Of a stretch of 64,000 nt of DNA, positions 26,636 through 34,731 are shown in pieces. A model generated the notes under the pieces. The model was not told the DNA's origin and searched no databases. It saw nothing but the letters and a program-made list of their open reading frames with translations. Every line of letters begins with the position of its first letter. The stretch's first letter is position 1. The stretch is from an uncultured Clostridia bacterium. Lineage in GTDB: Bacteria; Bacillota; Clostridia; Christensenellales; Borkfalkiaceae. The stretch spans positions 8,996 to 72,995 of the forward strand of contig CAJGDO010000004.1 of assembly GCA_904502225.1 (NCBI GenBank), read 5' to 3'. A program made the position numbers and the translations under genes.

Positions 26636-27468
26636 TGCATGCTTATATACAAGAATATAAACATTTTGGCTTATGTTTGTTTGCCGAAAATGGTGACGTT
26701 AAAATTGGTATTCCATTAAATTTTGGGATACGTATTAGTTATTTATCGTATAAGGGCAGTGAAAACTTGTTTTTTGAGCAACCAGCAGATATGACTGATA
26801 TTACTACGGAAGAAGGCTGGCGAGTTTATGGTGGCCATAGATTATGGATGGCTCCTGAAAGCGGTATAACTTATTATCCAGACAATGACCCTATTACTTA
26901 TCAACTTGTTGATGATAAAATTGTTTTAACTCAAGAAATTGACCCTTGGTTAAACATTAAAAAGGTTTTTGAAATAACTTTGGGTAAAAAGACTGTTAAG
27001 ATTAAACATATTGTTCAAAACTTAAACGATAAACCTATCAAATTTGCACTTTGGCCAATAACATCGCTTGATGGCGGTGGTGTTGAAACAATCCCTTTGC
27101 CAACATTAAAAGATGGTTTTAAGAAACATTATAATCTTACGTCTTGGTATTATAATGATTTAAGTGACGAAAGGGTTGAATTTAGCAAAAATTATATAAC
27201 AATAACACATAAACCGATTAAAGTTAACTTTAAGATTGGCGTTGGGCATCCATACGGCAATGTTAAATACGTTAATAAAGGCGTTGTGTTTGAAAAGGCA
27301 TATAAAGTTTTTGACAACAAAAAATATACTGACGGTGGCGTCTCTTACGAAACTTATTTTTGTGAGCATATGGTTGAAGTTGAAACTTTGTCACCATTAT
27401 TTACTATAAAACCTAATAAAACGGCAGTACACACAGAAAAGTGGATATTGTCTAAAAATAAAAAATAA
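26635..27468 (+). CDS. DUF4380-like protein, galactose-mutarotase fold
   Basis: A 277-residue protein whose EEGWRVYGGHRLWMAPE and YYPDNDPITYQL segments match the DUF4380 pattern, related to aldose 1-epimerases. It has no signal peptide, and its start overlaps the PIG-L stop (TAATG). A role in sugar anomer interconversion or recognition fits the context but is inferred; no catalytic residues can be assigned with confidence. Confidence 0.72.
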   Translation: MHAYIQEYKHFGLCLFAENGDVKIGIPLNFGIRISYLSYKGSENLFFEQPADMTDITTEEGWRVYGGHRLWMAPESGITYYPDNDPITYQLVDDKIVLTQEIDPWLNIKKVFEITLGKKTVKIKHIVQNLNDKPIKFALWPITSLDGGGVETIPLPTLKDGFKKHYNLTSWYYNDLSDERVEFSKNYITITHKPIKVNFKIGVGHPYGNVKYVNKGVVFEKAYKVFDNKKYTDGGVSYETYFCEHMVEVETLSPLFTIKPNKTAVHTEKWILSKNKK

Positions 27469-27486
27469 TTATAAATGGAGAAAATT

Positions 27487-28791
27487 ATGAAATTGAATGT
27501 TGCAACTGTGGCACTTGCTTGTCCTGTTGAGGTTGGTTTTGATGAAGCAATGCCATTACTTAACAAAACGGTTGAGGCTATGGAAAAACAAGGTATTTCT
27601 TGTGAAAACACCGGCGTAGTTATGCACGACATTAACACTGTTCGTGAAGCCGCTGAAAAATTGAAAGCAACCGATGCAGACGTGCTTATGATTTGTATCG
27701 CAACGTGGAGTGAAGACCACCACTTGCTTGACCTTTTATCATACGTTGACAAGCCTTTAATTCTTCGTGCTTACCCTGCATTTGACACTGGTTCATTGTG
27801 CTGTGCACACCAAATTAGTGCAGTGTTTAGAGACATTGGCAAAACCTGTGAATTCGTTTACGGTGAAGCAGATGATGAGGCTTGCGTAAAAGAAATTAAA
27901 ACTATTGCAACCGCTTATGCACTTAAAAACTCTATGAGCAAAACTATTGTTGGTGCAATCGGTGGCAGGGTTAAGGGTATGACTGAAATTGCTTATGATG
28001 AATTTGCAATTAAACAAAAACTCGGTTCAAGAGTTGTAAACCTTGATGAAGAAGAATTGACTGCAAAGGTCAACGCTATTTCTGATGAAGAAGCAAAAGC
28101 ACTTCTTGAAGAAAAGAAAGATATGTTAAAGGGTTGCAAAATCACTTCTACAAACGAATCTATGCTTGAATCAATGAAGTTCTATAAAGCAATGAAAGAC
28201 CTTGCAAAAGAATATGAATTGCAAGCATTATCTGTTAAATGCTATACAAAATACATGGGTAAAGTTTGCCTTGGTTATTCACTTTTAGCAGAAGAAGGCA
28301 TCGTAGGTTCTTGTGAAGGCGACGTGACAAATGCCTTAACTATGAAACTTATGTATGATTTAAGTGGAAAACCAATCAACAACACTGACTTATTGTTCCC
28401 AGATGAAAAAGCAAACACTATTATGTATGCTCACTGTGGTTCATCAGGTTTCTCTATTGCAGAAGGCGAAATTGAATTAGCACCTGTTCGTTTAATGGAA
28501 CGTGGCGTATGCTCAAAATTCGTTGTTAAACCTGGCAAAGTGACAGCAGTAAACATTTGTGGTCACGGCGATGAATTCCGCCTTTCATTTATGGTTGGCG
28601 ACGCTATCCCTTGCGGTATGGAATTCCCAGGCAACCCTGTTAAGATTAAATATGATAAACCTGTATCACAAATCAACCGTGAAATTATGAAATATGGTAT
28701 TGGTCATCACTGGATGGTTGCTTATGGCGACTTTAGTGAAGAACTTAAATATTTCTGTAAAATAAACAATATTTGTGTTTATGAAATTTAA
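27487..28791 (+). CDS. L-fucose/L-arabinose isomerase family protein
   Basis: About 434 residues with the three-part fold of the fucose/arabinose isomerase superfamily. The N-terminal Rossmann-like part contains LMICIATWSEDHHLLDLL. The middle has GRVKGMTEIAYDEFAIKQKLGSRVV and SVKCYTKY. The C-terminal part ends with CGHGDEFRLSF and IGHHWMVAYGDF. GGAG at 27477-27480 places the start at the internal ATG 27487, not 27475. It would convert an aldose to a ketose using a divalent metal. No aldolase accompanies it, so classical fucose breakdown is unlikely; the real substrate is open. Confidence 0.8.
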   Translation: MKLNVATVALACPVEVGFDEAMPLLNKTVEAMEKQGISCENTGVVMHDINTVREAAEKLKATDADVLMICIATWSEDHHLLDLLSYVDKPLILRAYPAFDTGSLCCAHQISAVFRDIGKTCEFVYGEADDEACVKEIKTIATAYALKNSMSKTIVGAIGGRVKGMTEIAYDEFAIKQKLGSRVVNLDEEELTAKVNAISDEEAKALLEEKKDMLKGCKITSTNESMLESMKFYKAMKDLAKEYELQALSVKCYTKYMGKVCLGYSLLAEEGIVGSCEGDVTNALTMKLMYDLSGKPINNTDLLFPDEKANTIMYAHCGSSGFSIAEGEIELAPVRLMERGVCSKFVVKPGKVTAVNICGHGDEFRLSFMVGDAIPCGMEFPGNPVKIKYDKPVSQINREIMKYGIGHHWMVAYGDFSEELKYFCKINNICVYEI

Positions 28792-28807
28792 TTAAAGGAG
28801 AAATAAT

Positions 28808-29485
28808 ATGAAACGTTCAGAAATTAACTCAATAATGAAAGATGCTCTTGAATTATTCAAAGAGTACAAAATTTGTTTGCCTGATTTCGTGCTTTGGACA
28901 CCAGAAGAATGGAAAACAAAGGGCGATGAAGTTCAAGAAATTAAAGACAATATGTTAGGTTGGGATATTACCGACTTCGGTAATGGAGACTTTAACAAAG
29001 TTGGTTTATTTTTAATCACACTTCGTAACGGCAACCAAAAAAATCAAGCAAAATATCCAAAGCCATATGCTGAAAAACTTATGATAGTTAGGGAAGGACA
29101 AATCACCCCAATGCATTATCACTGGTCAAAAATGGAAGATATTATCAATGCTGGTGGCGGTAATTTGATTATCAAATTATATAACACAACAGAAGATAAT
29201 AAACTTGCAGATACCGACGTTAACGTTGTTATTGACGGCGTTAAACACGTTTACCCAGCAGGCACAGAAATTTGCTTAAACCCTGGTCAAAGCGTAACCT
29301 TAACACCTGGTTTGTTCCACAGATTCTGGGGTGAAGTTGGTAAGGGTACTGTTATTGTTCGTGAAGTTTCAATGTGTAATGACGATGCAAACGACAACTG
29401 TTTCTATGATAAAGCAGGCCGTTTCCCAGAAATCATTGAAGATGAGGCACCACTTCACTTACTCTGCAACGAATACAATAAATAA
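28808..29485 (+). CDS. D-lyxose isomerase
   Basis: Cupin-fold sugar isomerase of the D-lyxose isomerase family (D-lyxose to D-xylulose and, in characterised members, D-mannose to D-fructose), 225 residues, normal length. Metal ligands are visible in MHYHWSKMED (His, His, Glu) and PGLFHRFWGE (His). AAAGGAG precedes the ATG. Last gene of the unit; a strong terminator follows. Together with the PfkB kinase it could feed mannose into glycolysis as fructose-6-phosphate. Confidence 0.88.
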   Translation: MKRSEINSIMKDALELFKEYKICLPDFVLWTPEEWKTKGDEVQEIKDNMLGWDITDFGNGDFNKVGLFLITLRNGNQKNQAKYPKPYAEKLMIVREGQITPMHYHWSKMEDIINAGGGNLIIKLYNTTEDNKLADTDVNVVIDGVKHVYPAGTEICLNPGQSVTLTPGLFHRFWGEVGKGTVIVREVSMCNDDANDNCFYDKAGRFPEIIEDEAPLHLLCNEYNK

Positions 29486-29500
29486 TTTAAATTAAAAACT

Positions 29501-29541
29501 AATGATGCTAAAATTCAAATAATTTTAGCATCATTTTTTTA
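29501..29541 (+). terminator. Terminator of the sugar-use operon
   Basis: Perfect 15-bp stem (AATGATGCTAAAATT / AATTTTAGCATCATT), 5-base loop, T-tract. Confidence 0.94.
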
Positions 29542-29620
29542 AAAATTACTAGCAAAGATTTGAAAAAAATGGTATAATTATACTGTATTAGATTTTGTGC
29601 AAAATATTAAAAAAACAAAA

Positions 29621-29657
29621 AATCCCAACCACTTGTTGTGATTGAGATTTTGTGGCA
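29621..29657 (-). repeat. Duplicate tRNA-Trp terminator with decayed tRNA tail
   Basis: A 37-bp exact copy of the sequence at 29745-29781, i.e. the tRNA-Trp terminator plus the last tRNA bases. Next to it (29658-29680) the minus strand reads like a degraded T-arm and acceptor. At 29711-29725 lies a 15-bp piece of tRNA-Trp (ACCGTAGGTTGCGTG) in inverted orientation. The block looks like the remains of a rearranged tRNA gene. The 290-bp gap holds no coding sequence. Confidence 0.75.
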
Positions 29658-29744
29658 AGGGTGGTGAGATTCGGGCGTAGCCCTGCGTAGTATTAACGGA
29701 GCAGTCAGCAACCGTAGGTTGCGTGATTATCCATTAAAAACAAA

Positions 29745-29776
29745 AATCCCAACCACTTGTTGTGATTGAGATTTTG
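29745..29776 (-). terminator. Terminator of tRNA-Trp
   Basis: On the minus strand, a 13-bp G-U-containing stem (AAATCTCAATCAC / GTGGTTGGGATTT) with a 5-base loop followed by TTTTTG and more T, directly after the tRNA CCA end. Confidence 0.88.
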
Positions 29777-29851
29777 TGGCAGGGGAGACGCGATTCGAAC
29801 ACGCAACCTACGGTTTTGGAGACCGCTACTCTACCGTTGAGCCACTCCCCT
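29777..29851 (-). tRNA. tRNA-Trp(CCA)
   Basis: A 75-base tRNA on the minus strand: acceptor AGGGGAG / CTCCCCT, D-arm GCTCAACGGTAGAGT, anticodon loop CTCCAAA (anticodon CCA), T-loop TTCGAAT, discriminator G and encoded CCA. Confidence 0.97.
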
Positions 29852-29918
29852 AGGACATTGTAAATTATATAATAAAATTAGGTTTTAGTCAAATAAAATC
29901 AACATAAAAAGGTGAAAA

Positions 29919-30725
29919 ATGAAAAAGAATTTTAAATTAGGCGTTATTGGTTGTGGTTTTATGTCAACAGCAATTATAAAAGGTGCAATTAATGGCAAAA
30001 TTTTGTCTGCTGAACAAATTTGCGTTAGTGATATAAATAAAGATGCACTTGATAGAATTGCTACTCTTGGCGTTAATACAACGTTAAATAACGTTGATTT
30101 AGTTAGTAATTCTGAAATAGTTTTGTTTGCGATTAAACCACAAAACTTAAACGACGTTTTATCTACCATAAAAGGCTCAAATTGTAAAAAATTTATTTCA
30201 ATTATGGCTGGTGTTAAAAAGCAAAAAATAAAAAACGCATTTCCAGACGGCAAAGTTGCACGTTGTATGCCAAACACGCCTTGTTCAATTGGTTCAGGTG
30301 CGGTTGGGCTTGATTTATCCGACTACAAGTGCAATAGGGATAAGAAGTTTATAACTCTACTTTTATCATCTTTTGCAAAAGTTGTTTTGGTTGATGAAGA
30401 TAAGTTAAATGCCGTGACAGGAGTTAGTGGAAGTTCGCCTGCATACTTTTATTTGTTTTTAAAAGGAATAATAGAAAGTGGTGTTAAGCATGGGCTTGAT
30501 TATGAAGACGCAAAACAACTTGCTGTTAGCACAATGATTGGTGCAGGTAAAATGGTTGAGCAAAACGCTAATAAAAGCCTTGATGAACTTATAAATGCCG
30601 TGTGCAGTAAAGGTGGAACAACAATTCAAGCAATTAACACGTATAATGATTGTGGTTTATCTGAAATAACTGAAAAGGCAATTGATGCTTGTGTAAAAAG
30701 AGCATCGGAATTGGAAAATCTATAA
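29919..30725 (+). CDS. proC: Pyrroline-5-carboxylate reductase
   Basis: Last step of proline synthesis. At 268 residues it is full length. Rossmann motif GVIGCGFMSTAII is at residues 8-20, the AIKPQN strand end near 71, VARCMPNTPC near 114 and the C-terminal helix GVSGSSPAYFYLFLKGIIESG. AAAAAGGTG precedes the ATG. The stop overlaps the start of rnhA by one base. Confidence 0.95.
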   Translation: MKKNFKLGVIGCGFMSTAIIKGAINGKILSAEQICVSDINKDALDRIATLGVNTTLNNVDLVSNSEIVLFAIKPQNLNDVLSTIKGSNCKKFISIMAGVKKQKIKNAFPDGKVARCMPNTPCSIGSGAVGLDLSDYKCNRDKKFITLLLSSFAKVVLVDEDKLNAVTGVSGSSPAYFYLFLKGIIESGVKHGLDYEDAKQLAVSTMIGAGKMVEQNANKSLDELINAVCSKGGTTIQAINTYNDCGLSEITEKAIDACVKRASELENL

Positions 30726-31168
30726 TGAAAACAGTTGATATTTATACAGATGGTGCTTGCACTAATAATCCTGGTGACGGTGGATATTGTGCAATATTGA
30801 TTTATAACGGAATAGAAAAAATAGTTAGTGGTAATGAAAAAGATACAACTAATAACCGCATGGAACTTCTTGCCGTTATAAAAGGGCTTGAGGCCTTAAA
30901 AGAAAAGTGTGCCGTAAATTTATATAGCGACTCGCAATACGTGGTTGATGCTTTTAATCAAGGCTGGATATTCGCTTGGGTAAATAATAATTGGAAAACA
31001 GCGGGCAAAAAAGAGGTTAAAAACGTTGATTTGTGGATGCAATTATTAAATCTATACAACAATCATGAGATTACCTTTATTAAAGTTAAAGGGCATGCTG
31101 ACAACGAATATAATAATAAATGCGATAAAATTGCAGTAAGTGAATATAAAAAATTAATCAACAATTAA
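30725..31168 (+). CDS. rnhA: Ribonuclease HI
   Basis: Degrades the RNA strand of RNA-DNA hybrids, 147 residues. All four acidic catalytic residues are present: YTDGAC, MELLAVI, YSDSQYV and KGHADNEYNNKCD. The start is ATG 30725, overlapping the proC stop (TAATG); an in-frame upstream start inside proC has no support. Confidence 0.96.
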   Translation: MKTVDIYTDGACTNNPGDGGYCAILIYNGIEKIVSGNEKDTTNNRMELLAVIKGLEALKEKCAVNLYSDSQYVVDAFNQGWIFAWVNNNWKTAGKKEVKNVDLWMQLLNLYNNHEITFIKVKGHADNEYNNKCDKIAVSEYKKLINN

Positions 31169-31209
31169 TAATCACGGATAACTATTTATACTAGGAATAT
31201 AATAATAGT

Positions 31210-32124
31210 ATGGTAGTTAAAAGCAAAATTCAGTTAATTAAAACTATTTTATCAAGCATTTTAATTTCGCTTGTAGGGTGTTTAGGCGTTGTATTTTCAG
31301 TTTTATACGTCCATACGTTTAACTGTGGTTTTTGCTATGAATATTCAAGTATTATAATCTCATTATCGGTTGGGTTTATATCACTTTTGACCGCACTTGC
31401 AATAGCCTTTTCTAACACAGCGAAAAAATTTGTGTACAAACTATTTTTATTAGTTGTTGTTTTGATTTCTATAACTGTGTTTGCTTTATATATCTTAAAA
31501 ACTTCTGGATTTTTAACTAAAATAGACAGTGTTGAAAAGTTTAGAAGTTATATTGCATCTTTTGGGAATAATGCAATAGTTTTATTTACGCTAATACAGT
31601 TTTTACAAGTTGTTGTTTTGCCGATACCAGCGTTTATAACGGTTGGGGCGGGAGTGCTATTATTTGGCCCACTAAAAGGTGCAATATTTAGTTGTGTTGG
31701 CATAATTTTAGGTTCAATAGTTGCTTTTTATATTGGCAGAATTTTTGGCTTCAAGGTTGTCAAATGGCTTGTTGGGGAAGATGGCTTAAATAAAGGCTTA
31801 AAAATGCTAAAAGGTAAAGATAAAATCATTTTAACTTTTATGTTTCTTTTTCCATTTTTTCCGGACGATATTTTATGTTTTGTCGCTGGGATAACGACAA
31901 TGAGTTCGTCTTTTTTCCTAACGATGATTGTAATTACAAGGATAATTTCAGTTTTTGCCTCGTCGTATTCAATGAATAATAGTATTATTCCGTACGATAC
32001 TTGGTGGGGTTTGATGCTGTGGATAATATTTATCGCATTTACAATATTTTCAATGATTTTCATTTGTAAAAAAGGCGATAAAATTGAAAAGTATTTCTTG
32101 AAAAAGAAAAGAAAGAAAAAATAA
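31210..32124 (+). CDS. TVP38/TMEM64 (VTT/DedA-like) membrane protein
   Basis: A 304-residue integral membrane protein with about seven hydrophobic helices. The VTT domain spans roughly 130-260, with the re-entrant features VGAGVLLFGPLKGAIFSCVGIILGS, FYIGRIFG and FPFFPDDILCFVAGITTMS. Family members are linked to lipid scrambling or proton-dependent transport. The C-terminus is highly basic (KKKRKKK). The DNA between rnhA and its ATG is only about 40 bases. Substrate not known. Confidence 0.88.
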   Translation: MVVKSKIQLIKTILSSILISLVGCLGVVFSVLYVHTFNCGFCYEYSSIIISLSVGFISLLTALAIAFSNTAKKFVYKLFLLVVVLISITVFALYILKTSGFLTKIDSVEKFRSYIASFGNNAIVLFTLIQFLQVVVLPIPAFITVGAGVLLFGPLKGAIFSCVGIILGSIVAFYIGRIFGFKVVKWLVGEDGLNKGLKMLKGKDKIILTFMFLFPFFPDDILCFVAGITTMSSSFFLTMIVITRIISVFASSYSMNNSIIPYDTWWGLMLWIIFIAFTIFSMIFICKKGDKIEKYFLKKKRKKK

Positions 32125-32150
32125 GTGTTTTACTAACAAATAGAACGATT

Positions 32151-32165
32151 TTATGTCAGACATAA
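32151..32165. repeat. Palindrome TTATGT-N3-ACATAA, copy 2
   Basis: Perfect 6-bp arms around CAG, ending 10 bases before the ATG of the flavoprotein gene. See copies at 13876, 48907 and 54811. Confidence 0.4.
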
Positions 32166-32175
32166 TAGGTGTTAA

Positions 32176-33390
32176 ATGAATGTTATAATAATCGGTGGTG
32201 GTGCTGCAGGCATGATGGCAGCATATTCATCGGCAAAAGAAGGAAACCAAGTTGTTTTATTAGAGAAAAATGAAAAACTTGGAAAGAAGATTTACATAAC
32301 GGGAAAAGGCAGGTGTAATCTAACTTGTGCTGTAGATAAAAATGACTTTTTTTCTAACGTTGTAAACAATCCTAAATTTTTGTTCAGTTCAATAAATGCC
32401 TTATCGCCACAAGAATTGGTTTCTTTTTTTGAGCAAAAAGGTTTGAAGTTAAAAGAAGAACGTGGTAAAAGAATATTCCCAGAAAGTGATAAAGCAAGCG
32501 ACGTGACAAAAACGCTTGAAAGAACCTTAATCAATTTAGGTGTTGATATTAGGCTAAACACAAACGTTGTTGGACTGATTGTTGAAAATGAAAAAATTAT
32601 AGGTGTTAAAACCGAATTAGGAACTGTTTTTGGTGAAAAAGTTATAGTTTGCACAGGTGGAATTTCTTATCCAACAACGGGTAGCACGGGTGACGGCTAT
32701 AAGTTTGCTAAACAATTTGGACACGCTATTATTCAGCCAAAACCAGCATTAGTTGGCATTGAGTTAAAAGGTTCAGATTATGCACTTTTACAAGGTTTAT
32801 CTTTAAAAAACGTAAAAATTAGTGTGTTTAATCAAGCAAAATTGCTTTATTCTGATTTTGGCGAAATGTTGTTTACCCACTATGGTGTGTCGGGACCTAT
32901 TATTTTATCGTGTTCGTCAGTTATAAACAAGTTCAACGTTGAAAATTTTAGTTTATCAATCGACTTAAAGCCTGCCTTATCCGAACAAGTTTTAGAGCAA
33001 AGACTTATTAGAGAGTTCGCTGACAATAACGCAAAAAATATCACTACGGCAATTCGCTCGTTGATGCCAAAAAGTTTGATTGACGTGGTTATATCTAAAG
33101 CGAATGTTTCTGCAAAGAAAAATTGCAGTCAAATTACTGTTGAAGAAAGAAATAGGTTAGTAAAAACCTTGAAAAATTTAACCTTTAACTTAAAGAAATT
33201 GCGACCTGTAGAGGAAGCAATTATTACTTCGGGTGGTGTTGACGTTAAACAAATTAATCCAAAAACAATGGAAAGCAAACTAATAAAAGGCTTATATTTT
33301 GCAGGGGAAGTGCTTGACGTTGATGCTTTTACAGGCGGTTTTAATCTTCAAATAGCCTTTTCAACCGGTTTTGTTGCTGGGAAAAATTAG
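32176..33390 (+). CDS. NAD(P)/FAD-dependent oxidoreductase, BaiN/HI0933 family
   Basis: A 404-residue flavoprotein. The FAD-binding GGGAAGMMAAYSSAKEG is at residues 7-23, followed by EKNEKLGKKIYITGKGRCN, typical of the HI0933 (YhiN/BaiN) family, then CTGGISYPTTGSTGDGY and a C-terminal LYFAGEVLDVDAFTGGFNLQIAFSTG. Many relatives are annotated only by family; BaiN itself acts on bile acids, which is not evidence for that role here. Confidence 0.92.
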   Translation: MNVIIIGGGAAGMMAAYSSAKEGNQVVLLEKNEKLGKKIYITGKGRCNLTCAVDKNDFFSNVVNNPKFLFSSINALSPQELVSFFEQKGLKLKEERGKRIFPESDKASDVTKTLERTLINLGVDIRLNTNVVGLIVENEKIIGVKTELGTVFGEKVIVCTGGISYPTTGSTGDGYKFAKQFGHAIIQPKPALVGIELKGSDYALLQGLSLKNVKISVFNQAKLLYSDFGEMLFTHYGVSGPIILSCSSVINKFNVENFSLSIDLKPALSEQVLEQRLIREFADNNAKNITTAIRSLMPKSLIDVVISKANVSAKKNCSQITVEERNRLVKTLKNLTFNLKKLRPVEEAIITSGGVDVKQINPKTMESKLIKGLYFAGEVLDVDAFTGGFNLQIAFSTGFVAGKN

Positions 33391-33448
33391 TTCAAAATAA
33401 AATTTATTAACTATAATTAACTATATAAAATAAAAGAGGTAAAAAACA

Positions 33449-34113
33449 ATGGAAAAAATTATTAGAATTGCTCTTGATGGTCCTTCTGGTAGTGGTAAAA
33501 GTACTATTGCAAAAAATTATCACAAAAATTAAACATTTTATATCTTGATACGGGTGCTATGTATAGAGCCACTGCAATTAAGGCGTTGTCTCTTAATATC
33601 GACACCTTCGATGAAAAAGGCGTTAAAACTTTTATTGACGATATTAACCTTGAGATTAAATATATTGACGGAACGCAACACACCTTTTTAGATGGAAGGG
33701 ACGTTTCAGAAAAAATCCGTGAGCCACACGTTTCTATGGCTGCATCAAATATTTCAAGTTTAAAATGCGTTAGACTTAAAATGGTTGATATGCAAAGAAA
33801 AATTGCAAGTCAAATGTCTTGCGTGTTAGATGGCAGAGATATTGGTTCTTACGTTTTGCCAGATGCAGATTTTAAATTTTACATTACCGCTAGCGTTGAC
33901 GTTAGGGCAGATAGGCGTTATAAAGAGTTGACGCTAAAAGGTCATACTGTAAACTTTGAAGAATTAAAAAAAGAAATAGAACAAAGAGATTATAATGATA
34001 AAAACAGGGACTTTTCACCACTTAAAAAGGCTGATGATGCAATAGAAATTGACACGTCGTTTATGTCTATTGAGCAAGTTTCAAATAAAGTTTTATCATA
34101 TATTGAAGGATAG
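33449..34113 (+). pseudogene. cmk: Cytidylate kinase, frameshifted (possibly recoded or a sequence error)
   Basis: CMP/dCMP kinase. The first frame begins at 33449 behind AGAGG and encodes the P-loop (IALDGPSGSGKSTIAK), but ends at TAA 33530-33532. The remainder (from YLDTGAMYRA through VLDGRDIGSYVLPDADFKFYITA, and SVDVRADRRYKEL) is intact in the -1 frame to 34113. The two join if the six-A run at 33511-33516 had seven A. Everything else in the gene is well conserved, and cmk is normally essential. It precedes plsC and ispH-rpsA, the usual clostridial order. Confidence 0.88.
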
Positions 34114-34116
34114 AAG

Positions 34117-34731
34117 ATGAATTTTTTTCAAAAAATACCTATTTTTTTCTTTTCGCTATTATATCCTATGAAGGTTTATGGAAAAGAAAATATACCACAG
34201 GGTGGTTCAGTCTTTGTATGTAATCATTTTAGGGCTATTGATTGCGGATTTATTGCAAGAATTTGTGATAAGGATATAAAATATTTAGCCAAAAAAGAAA
34301 TTTTTAAGACAAAATTGATTACTAAAATCGTTAGGTCTTATGGTGGCATACCAATTGATAGAGAAAACCCTGATATGAAATCGCTTTTAGAAGCAATTAA
34401 AGAGATTAAAAAGGGCAACAAACTCTGTATATTCCCAGAAGGGCGAAGGAATGTTTCAGGCACAAATGATTTGCAAGAAATAAAAGGTGGTTCTATTATC
34501 TTTTCAATCAAGGCAAAATGCCCGATTGTACCTATAATGATGCTTAAAAAAGCAAAGATTTTTAGAAAAACGCATATTATTATTGGTAAACCATTTGAAC
34601 TTTCCGATTATTATGGAAAAAAACTTACTGAAGAAGATATGAAAGACTTGGCAGAAATCGTTAGGTCAAAAATGATTGAACAACAAGAAATACTTAAGCA
34701 ATCTTTAACAAAGGGAAAGAAAAACAAATGA
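34117..34731 (+). CDS. plsC: 1-acyl-sn-glycerol-3-phosphate acyltransferase
   Basis: Makes phosphatidic acid from lysophosphatidate, 204 residues. The acyltransferase motifs NHFRAID (HX4D, residues about 32-38), GGIPIDRE and FPEGRRN are in order, and the N-terminus is hydrophobic. It starts 3 bases after cmk and overlaps the next gene by four bases. Confidence 0.93.
   Translation: MNFFQKIPIFFFSLLYPMKVYGKENIPQGGSVFVCNHFRAIDCGFIARICDKDIKYLAKKEIFKTKLITKIVRSYGGIPIDRENPDMKSLLEAIKEIKKGNKLCIFPEGRRNVSGTNDLQEIKGGSIIFSIKAKCPIVPIMMLKKAKIFRKTHIIIGKPFELSDYYGKKLTEEDMKDLAEIVRSKMIEQQEILKQSLTKGKKNK

Noticed and set aside
27487..28791. A complete L-fucose breakdown pathway
   Set aside because: No fuculose kinase of the FGGY type, no fuculose-phosphate aldolase and no fucosidase are in the cluster, so only family membership is claimed.
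19608..29781. A CRISPR array, suggested by repeated short sequences near the tRNAs
   Set aside because: Each repeat occurs only twice and is explained by tRNA tails and terminators. No spacer ladder and no cas genes are present.
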